Assembly (NCBI RefSeq): GCF_003994415.1
Contig: NZ_CP034689.1
Coordinates: forward strand, 2,046,001-2,110,000
DNA: 64,000 nt
Origin: Achromobacter spanius
Lineage (GTDB): Bacteria; Pseudomonadota; Gammaproteobacteria; Burkholderiales; Burkholderiaceae_B
Direction: 5' to 3'
Shown: one piece after another, positions 58,818 through 64,000 of the stretch
Layout: each line of letters begins with the position of its first letter
How positions within the stretch are numbered: position 1 is the stretch's first letter
Made by a program: the position numbers and the translations under genes
Notes under the pieces: model-generated
Told to the model about the DNA's origin: nothing
Seen by the model: only the letters and a program-made list of their open reading frames with translations
Databases searched by the model: none

Positions 58818-60007
58818 GATGCGAGGTTGTCCTCGATGATCTTCTTGATCATGGCGTCGACATCATCGTGCGCCGGTTCGAAGGCACGCGTGGACCAGGC
58901 CGGCTCGCTGCGCACGGCTTGTGTCAGCGCTTCGCCGTCCTGCGGGCCCACATCCACTTCCACGTCCATCGACAGGCCGACGCGCAGGGGGTGCGACTTC
59001 AGGTCTTCGGGGTCAAGCAGGATACGCACGGGCACGCGCTGCACCACCTTGATCCAGTTGCCCGTGGCGTTCTGGGCGGGCAAGAGCGCGAAGGCGCTGC
59101 CAGTCCCGGCGTCCAGCCCGGCGACCTTACCGTGGTAAACGACCGAGCTGCCGTACAGGTCGGCCACCATCTTGACCGGTTGGCCGATGCGCATCTTGCG
59201 CAGTTGGCCTTCCTTGAAGTTGGCTTCCACCCAGACCTGGTCCAGCGGCACGACCGTCATCAGCGCGTTGCCCGGCGCCACGCGCTGGCCGACCTGCACG
59301 CTGCGCCGCGCGATCACACCGCCCACCGGCGCGGGCAGCACGGTACGTGATTGGGCCAACCAGGCGTTGCGCAGGCCAGCGGCGGCCTGAAGCACGTCGG
59401 GGTGGTTGGCAACGGTGGTGCCCTGCGTCAGCGCCTGGTTGGTCACCAGTTTGGCTTGCGACGCGGCCAAGGCGGCGCGGGCTTGGGCCAGGCCGGATCG
59501 TGCCGACTTCAGCGCGGCTTCCGCGTGCAGGATCTCTTCACCGCTGACACCACCGGACTTGGCCAGTTGTTGACGGCGGCTGACGTCGCTTTGCGCGCGG
59601 GTCAGTTCGGCCTGCGCGCGCAGAATGTCGGCACGGCGCAGATCCACATCAGCGGCCAGCGCATCGTTCTGAACGTAATAGGTGCGGACCTGGCGCACCA
59701 TCTGGGCCAGCCTGGCCTGCGCTTGTTGCAGCGCCACGTCGGTGTCCGCGGGGTCCAGGCGCACCAGCGGCTGGCCAGCCGCGACGGTCTCGGTATCGTC
59801 GGCCTCGATGGCCACGACGGTGCCGGGCACCTGCGGCGTAATTTGCACCAGGTTGCCGTGAACGTAGGCGTCGTCGGTGCTTTCGAAATGGGCGCCGAAT
59901 AGCGCCCACCAGATGCCGTAGGCGATGGCGATGAGAATGAAGACGCCGGTCGCGAGCAGCAAAAGGCGTTTGCGGGCGGGGTTGGCGGTGGGGGTGGCAG
60001 CGTTCAT
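58814..60007 (-). CDS. HlyD-family membrane fusion protein (EmrA type)
   Basis: Periplasmic adaptor, 397 residues, anchored by one N-terminal helix (RLLLLATGVFILIAIAYGIW). Biotinyl-lipoyl halves flank a long alpha-hairpin: first half FESTDDAYVHGNLVQITPQV with VAAGQPLVRLDPADTD; coiled coil about residues 95-210; second half VLPAPVGGVIARRSVQVGQR. The beta-barrel follows with VVPLDQVWVEANFKEGQLRK. Start chosen at ATG 60007 (MNAATPTAN). The C-terminal 50 residues beyond the barrel are longer than in EmrA. It lies between the outer-membrane factor and the MFS gene. Confidence 0.93.
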   Translation of the reverse strand: MNAATPTANPARKRLLLLATGVFILIAIAYGIWWALFGAHFESTDDAYVHGNLVQITPQVPGTVVAIEADDTETVAAGQPLVRLDPADTDVALQQAQARLAQMVRQVRTYYVQNDALAADVDLRRADILRAQAELTRAQSDVSRRQQLAKSGGVSGEEILHAEAALKSARSGLAQARAALAASQAKLVTNQALTQGTTVANHPDVLQAAAGLRNAWLAQSRTVLPAPVGGVIARRSVQVGQRVAPGNALMTVVPLDQVWVEANFKEGQLRKMRIGQPVKMVADLYGSSVVYHGKVAGLDAGTGSAFALLPAQNATGNWIKVVQRVPVRILLDPEDLKSHPLRVGLSMDVEVDVGPQDGEALTQAVRSEPAWSTRAFEPAHDDVDAMIKKIIEDNLAS

Positions 60008-60029
60008 GACGTCTGAATCCGGGGATCGT

Positions 60030-61475
60030 TCAATGAATGGGGGTCGGTGCGGCGGCGGACTGCGCGGTTTGCGCGGTGTCCGTCTGTGGCGGCGGCGTGT
60101 AGCCGCCGCCCAGCGCGTTGGCCAGGTTGGCATCAAGCTGATAGGCGCGGATACGCAAATCGGTATCCAGGCGGGCCTGGGTCAACACGCCGGTTTGCGC
60201 GATAAGCACGGTGATGTAGTTGCCCAGACCGGCCTTGTAGCGGTTTACGGCCAGCTCGTAGGCGGCTTCGATGGCGGTGCGGGCCTGGCGCTGTTGGGCG
60301 CGCTCCTGCTCCAGCAGGCGCAGGCCGTCCAGCGCGTCGGCCACCTGATGCACGGCGTCCAGCACGGTCTGGTTGTAGTCCGACACGGCCAGATCGGCGT
60401 CGGCGCGGCGCCCGGCCAGATTGGCATTCAGTTCGCCGCCATGGAAGATGGGCAACGTGACGGCCGGCCCAAAGCCCGCCGTGCGGGCCGCGGCACCCAG
60501 CAGGTTGCCCGTGCCCAATGCCTGGAAGCCGGCAAACGCGGTCAGGTTGACGTTGGGGTAGAACTCCGCTTTGGCGGTGTCGATGGCGCTGCGCGCGGCT
60601 TCGGCGCGCCAGCGCGAGGCCACGACGTCGGGGCGATGGCCCAGCAGATCCAGCGGAATGGCCGTGGGCACAACGCCCGCGGGCGCGGTCAGGTCCACGG
60701 CCACCAGCGACTGGCCGCGTTGCGGGCCGGCGCCTGCCAGCGCCGCGACCTGATTGCGCAACTGCGCCAGCGTCGTTTCCGCCTGCGTCAATTCCACCTG
60801 GCCGGCAGCCAGCGACGATTCCGCCTGCTTCACTTCCACCTGCGTATCCAGGCCGGCGCTGTAACGGCCTTGCGTCAAGGACAAGACATCGGCGCGTTGC
60901 GCGATCACCCGCTTGAGCACATCGCGCTGCGCGAAGGCGTTCTGCAGATTCAGGTAGGCGCGTACGGTGGCGCTGGCCAGCATGTTGCGCGCGGCTTGCG
61001 CGTCGGCGGTGGCGGCCTCGCGTTCCGACACGGCCGATTTCAGGCGCGAACGGTTCTTGCCCCAGAAGTCCAGCTCATAGCTGAAGTCCAGCGCCAGCCG
61101 GTTATCGCTGACGACGCTGCCACCGAGCGGTGCCGGGTAGATGTAGTCGGACGACAAATGTTCGCGGGTCAGTGAGTAATCGGCGTCCACGCGGGGCAGA
61201 AGCGGGGCGCGGGCTGTGCTGACGGCGGCATTGGCCTTGGCCAGGCGCGCTTGCGCCGCGCTCATCGACGGGTTGTTGGCCAGCGCTTCGTCCATCAGGG
61301 CGTTGAGCTGCGGGTCGCCGTAGCGTTGCCACCACTGCGTGTTGGGCCAGGCGGTGTCGTGGCCGGTCAAGCCCAACTTGGCCGCATCCAGCGCTACAAC
61401 GGGTTCGGGCCCGGGTTCCATCAGTGCGCAACCGCTCAGGGCAAGCACCAATACGGTAGAAAGAAGGCGTTTCAT
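60030..61475 (-). CDS. Outer-membrane efflux lipoprotein (OprM/NodT family)
   Basis: TolC-like channel of the tripartite pump, 481 residues. The signal peptide MKRLLSTVLVLALSGC carries a lipobox with the lipidated Cys at about 16. Two outer-membrane-factor repeats follow, with typical WWQRYGDPQLNALMDEALAN, NLTAFAGFQALGTGNLLGAA and GLGNYITVLIAQTGVLTQAR. Its last 25 residues are Gln/Thr/Ala-rich. It is first in the pump operon; 22 nt separate it from the adaptor gene. Upstream is an 18-bp perfect palindrome, probably the MarR operator. Confidence 0.93.
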   Translation of the reverse strand: MKRLLSTVLVLALSGCALMEPGPEPVVALDAAKLGLTGHDTAWPNTQWWQRYGDPQLNALMDEALANNPSMSAAQARLAKANAAVSTARAPLLPRVDADYSLTREHLSSDYIYPAPLGGSVVSDNRLALDFSYELDFWGKNRSRLKSAVSEREAATADAQAARNMLASATVRAYLNLQNAFAQRDVLKRVIAQRADVLSLTQGRYSAGLDTQVEVKQAESSLAAGQVELTQAETTLAQLRNQVAALAGAGPQRGQSLVAVDLTAPAGVVPTAIPLDLLGHRPDVVASRWRAEAARSAIDTAKAEFYPNVNLTAFAGFQALGTGNLLGAAARTAGFGPAVTLPIFHGGELNANLAGRRADADLAVSDYNQTVLDAVHQVADALDGLRLLEQERAQQRQARTAIEAAYELAVNRYKAGLGNYITVLIAQTGVLTQARLDTDLRIRAYQLDANLANALGGGYTPPPQTDTAQTAQSAAAPTPIH

Positions 61476-61509
61476 CCTGACTGTTTGCTGAAAGTAATTG
61501 ATTGATCTG

Positions 61510-61527
61510 TATTTGCCTAGGCAAATA
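61510..61527. promoter_or_regulatory. MarR-type operator of the efflux operon
   Basis: Perfect 18-bp palindrome TATTTGCCTAGGCAAATA, 35 bp upstream of the outer-membrane factor start. On the minus strand a TTGGCA lies just before it, placing the palindrome in the promoter spacer. Confidence 0.7.
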
Positions 61528-61583
61528 TTATGCCAAATAAAACCCCAGGCGCATGGGGCGTAGCTAAAACGGGGGCAGCGTCG

Positions 61584-62090
61584 TCAGCGCTCGGGCGCCG
61601 TGCCCGATGCTGAGCCGTTGGCGATCATGCGGCGCAGGAAGTGCATGAGCTGGGTGACTTCGTCGGCAGAAAAACCACGCAGATGGTGATTCAGCGCCCG
61701 GGCGATGGTAGGAGGAATTTCACGGGCCTTGGCTTCGCCCAATTCGGTCAGTTCGATCTTCACGACGCGGCGGTCTTCTTGGCTGCGACTGCGGCGCAGC
61801 AGGCCTTTGGCCTCAAGACGGTCAAGCGCCCGAGTCATGGCGCCGGTGTCCATGTCATTCAGGCGGGCGAGTTCGGCGGGGGTGTCGGCGCGGCCAAGAA
61901 AGACCATGGCCAGCGGGCGCCATTGCATGGCGGTAAGGTCCAACGGCGCCATCTCCTGATCCAGCATCCGGGTCAGGGAGTGATAGACCAGTTTGACGAG
62001 ATAGCCCGCGTTCTCTTCCCCCATGCAACGGTGGTCGTTGCGGTAGTGGACGGGGTTGTCGGCGGCGGGCGGGGGAGTTTCGGCATTCAT
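61584..62090 (-). CDS. MarR-family transcriptional regulator
   Basis: Winged-helix repressor, 168 residues. The DNA-binding core is visible: MQWRPLAMVFLGRADTPAEL, ARLNDMDTGAMTRALDRLEA (recognition helix), and KGLLRRSRSQEDRRVVKIEL (wing, with the conserved D-R-R). It is followed by LTELGEAKAREIPPTIARAL, the dimerisation helix. An N-terminal extension of about 25 residues carries HYRNDHRCMGEENAGYL. It lies directly upstream of the efflux operon in the same orientation, and related palindromes lie before both, implying autoregulation and repression of the pump, relieved by an unknown ligand. Start at ATG 62090. Confidence 0.92.
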   Translation of the reverse strand: MNAETPPPAADNPVHYRNDHRCMGEENAGYLVKLVYHSLTRMLDQEMAPLDLTAMQWRPLAMVFLGRADTPAELARLNDMDTGAMTRALDRLEAKGLLRRSRSQEDRRVVKIELTELGEAKAREIPPTIARALNHHLRGFSADEVTQLMHFLRRMIANGSASGTAPER

Positions 62091-62097
62091 GGGCCGA

Positions 62098-62125
62098 ATT
62101 TTACTGCCTAGTCAGTTATTGTCAA
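62098..62125 (-). promoter_or_regulatory. marR promoter with embedded operator
   Basis: On the minus strand: TTGACA, 16-bp spacer, TAAAAT. The near-palindrome ACTGCCTAGTCAGT (plus-strand 62103-62116) fills the spacer and shares GCCTAG with the pump operator. The -10 ends 7 nt before the ATG, so the mRNA may be leaderless. Confidence 0.65.
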
Positions 62126-63009
62126 GGCTGTGATTTTGCCACCGCTTCTACATCGACCGCGCCTTTGCGCAGGCCCGACCAGACAATCGCCGCGACGATC
62201 AGCGCGGCGCCGGCAATCATGCGAGGCGTCGGTTCCTGGCTGAACAGCACCCATGCGAAGGCGATGGCGTACACCGGTTCCAGGGCAATCACCAAGCCGG
62301 CGCTGCGGGCGTTCAGACGGGTCAAACTGGACACGAACAGATAGTGCGACAGGCCCGTGCAGAAGATGCCCAGCAAGGCCAGCCAGAACCAGTCCAGCGC
62401 GGGCAGGGCGGGCAATTGGCCAACGGCGAACGGCACCATTACCAGCGCCACCACCACGTTTTGCCAGCACGCCACCTGCATCGGGTCCATGCCGGAGGCC
62501 GAACGCCGGTTGCTCAAGGCCAGCAGGGCGAAGGTCAGCCCGGACAGCAGGCCCCACGCCAGGCCAATGGTGCCCTGGTCAGCCAGATCGAAAGACGGCG
62601 TCACCAGGATAAGGCCAGCGGTGACCAGACCCAGCAACATCCATTCGGCGGCGCGAATGCGCTCTCGGAAGAGCAGGCCTTCGAACAGCGTGATGAATGC
62701 GGGGAAGCTGGCGAAACCCAGCGTGGCGATGGCGATGCCGCCCACCTTGACCGATATGAAGAACGTGACCCAGTGCGCCGCCAGCAAGGCGCCGGCAAGC
62801 ACCAGCACGAATAGCTGGGCGGGCGTCAGCACGCCCAACAGCGGCTTGCGGCGCATGCGGGCAAAAATGCCCAGCGAGATCACCGCGAAAACGGCCCGGC
62901 CCAGCGTGATGACGGCGGCGCTGGCTTGTATCAACTCCCCGAAAACGCCGGTCAGGCCGAACAGCACGGCCGCAATATGGATGTAGGTCAGAGCGCGATG
63001 TCGGGTCAT
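62122..63009 (-). CDS. EamA/DMT-family transporter
   Basis: Inner-membrane protein of the drug/metabolite transporter superfamily, 295 residues, with about ten hydrophobic helices in two EamA repeats (first e.g. IHIAAVLFGLTGVFGELIQA; second GTIGLAWGLLSGLTFALLAL). The C-terminal repeat has the usual LEPVYAIAFAWVLFSQEPTP. Start at ATG 63009 (MTRHRALTY); a TTG at 63030 is also possible. The stop codon lies within the -35 box of marR. Divergent from a second EamA gene. Substrate unknown; the closest annotated functions are amino-acid or metabolite export. Confidence 0.88.
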   Translation of the reverse strand: MTRHRALTYIHIAAVLFGLTGVFGELIQASAAVITLGRAVFAVISLGIFARMRRKPLLGVLTPAQLFVLVLAGALLAAHWVTFFISVKVGGIAIATLGFASFPAFITLFEGLLFRERIRAAEWMLLGLVTAGLILVTPSFDLADQGTIGLAWGLLSGLTFALLALSNRRSASGMDPMQVACWQNVVVALVMVPFAVGQLPALPALDWFWLALLGIFCTGLSHYLFVSSLTRLNARSAGLVIALEPVYAIAFAWVLFSQEPTPRMIAGAALIVAAIVWSGLRKGAVDVEAVAKSQP

Positions 63010-63070
63010 GCCGGAGGGTGTCGATGCCAAAAAGCGATGTTTAAGCGTGCAAAGAGCGTTGCACTGAATC

Positions 63071-63076
63071 TAAAAT
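63071..63076 (+). promoter_or_regulatory. -10 box before the second EamA gene (possible leaderless start)
   Basis: TAAAAT ends 6 nt before ATG 63083, with no Shine-Dalgarno in the gap (CATCGC). The -35 (around 63048) is weak. Confidence 0.4.
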
Positions 63077-63082
63077 CATCGC

Positions 63083-64000
63083 ATGAATCGTATCGCCAAG
63101 CTTTTGCCATCCTCTCTTCCGTCCGGCCGCGCGGCCGGAATCCTGATGGCAATGCTGGGCGCGGTGCTGTTTTCGGCCAAGGCGATTGTGGTCAAGTTCA
63201 CCTACCGATACGGCATCGACGCGGTCACGCTGATCGCCTTTCGCATGCTGTTTGCGATGCCCTTCTTCGCGGCGGTGGCCTGGCATCAGTCACGCCGCGC
63301 CGCGCGCGGCGAGATCGTGACGATGACCGCCAAAGAGCGCGTCCAGGTCATCGTGCTGGGACTGCTGGGTTACTACCTGTCCAGCTTCCTGGACTTCCTG
63401 GGCCTGCGCTACATCACCGCAAGCCTGGAACGGTTGATTCTGTTCCTGTCGCCATCCCTTGTCGTGCTGCTGTCCGCGTTCTGGTTCAAGCGCCCCATCG
63501 AACGCCGGCAATGGCTGGCCATGGTGCTGTCGTATGCCGGTGTGGTGCTGGTGTTTGCCCACGACCTGTCCTTTGGTGGCGGGAGCGAGGTGCTGTTAGG
63601 GTCTTTGTTCGTTTTTGGCTCGGCGGCAAGCTATTCTGTTTACCTGATTTGTTCCGGCGAACTGATCAAGCGGGTGGGCCCGACGCGGTTGGTAGCCTAC
63701 GCCATGCTGGTTTCATGCGTGGCCTGCATCATCCAGTTTTTCTTGATCCACCCGCCGTCAATGCTGCTTCAGCCGGCGGGTGTGTACGGGTATTCGGTGA
63801 TCCACGCCACGTTGAACACCGTGGTGCCGGTCTTCATGCTGATGTGGGCGGTGTCGCTGATCGGTGCGCCCACGGCATCATTGCTGGGCATGGTGGGGCC
63901 GGTGTCCGTGCTGTTTCTGGCGTCGTGGTTCCTGAACGAGCCCATTACCTTGTGGCAGTTGGCGGGAACCGCGCTGGTGTTGACCGGTGTGTTCGCCTTG
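63083..64000 (+). CDS. EamA/DMT-family transporter (3' end beyond window)
   Basis: Second EamA-type membrane protein, starting at ATG 63083 (MNRIAKLLPSSLPSGRAAGI) and still open at the window end, so 306 codons are visible. Hydrophobic helices include ILMAMLGAVLFSAKAIVVKF, LIAFRMLFAMPFFAAVAWHQ and VLFLASWFLNEPITLWQLAG. The last, LNEPIT, matches the conserved end of the second EamA repeat, so only the last helix or so is missing. It is not closely similar to its divergent neighbour and is likely a separate subfamily rather than a recent duplicate. Confidence 0.88.
   Translation, partial: MNRIAKLLPSSLPSGRAAGILMAMLGAVLFSAKAIVVKFTYRYGIDAVTLIAFRMLFAMPFFAAVAWHQSRRAARGEIVTMTAKERVQVIVLGLLGYYLSSFLDFLGLRYITASLERLILFLSPSLVVLLSAFWFKRPIERRQWLAMVLSYAGVVLVFAHDLSFGGGSEVLLGSLFVFGSAASYSVYLICSGELIKRVGPTRLVAYAMLVSCVACIIQFFLIHPPSMLLQPAGVYGYSVIHATLNTVVPVFMLMWAVSLIGAPTASLLGMVGPVSVLFLASWFLNEPITLWQLAGTALVLTGVFAL

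Overview
This 64 kb window is a stretch of GC-rich (about 65%) betaproteobacterial core chromosome. The 16S rRNA at 37515-39044 reads as Alcaligenaceae and looks most like Achromobacter, with Bordetella the next closest. This is judged from remembered signature stretches, not an alignment. I see no insertion sequences, phage genes, CRISPR array or toxin-antitoxin island.

Layout. (1) 1-9190: end of a polyamine-type ABC permease, an ArsC-family reductase, a 3-methyladenine glycosylase, a YrbL-type protein, rmuC, an amidase, an AidB-like acyl-CoA dehydrogenase, rpiA and phoU. (2) 9201-13300: a phospholipase C, yggX and argA, the last with a leader that looks like an attenuator. (3) 13316-21921: hrpA, lpxO and dnaE. 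(4) 21921-29702: a lipopolysaccharide (LPS) core cluster (three GT4 and one GT2 glycosyltransferases, two polysaccharide deacetylases), then a convergent cysteine-cluster/YdcF/heptosyltransferase unit. (5) 29801-36391: msbA, a CPA2 antiporter, a small orphan ORF, a lipoprotein and rng. (6) 36392-42985: a complete rRNA operon (16S, tRNA-Ile, tRNA-Ala, 23S, 5S) behind a 1.1 kb region with several tandem promoters. (7) 43006-48011: the dctD-dctB / dctA dicarboxylate uptake system with a sigma-54 promoter and DctD-like operator palindromes. (8) 48014-53308: housekeeping run yebC, purD, hemF, nadD, rsfS, rlmH, maf, all on the minus strand. (9) 53473-57191: a DUF853 ATPase, a tartrate/D-malate dehydrogenase and a WaaZ-like LPS core protein. 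(10) 57201-64000: a MarR-controlled tripartite drug efflux operon and two divergent EamA transporters, the second cut by the window end.

How the genes work together. The envelope theme is strong: lpxO modifies lipid A, the six-gene cluster and the WaaZ-like and GT9 proteins build the core, and MsbA flips the product. Phosphate control (phoU with a Pho-box-like repeat) sits back to back with a phospholipase C.

The best leads are regulatory rather than new gene systems: (a) a perfect intrinsic terminator in the argA leader, preceded by a hairpin and a short frame starting Met-Arg-Arg-Arg; (b) twin MarR-type palindromes; (c) a DctD-like operator beside the dctB start codon; (d) several genes whose -10 box lies 6-8 nt from the start codon with no Shine-Dalgarno, implying leaderless mRNAs; (e) duplicated promoter modules before the rRNA operon; (f) three unrelated short tandem repeats placed at or just after stop codons. 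All are read by eye and untested.
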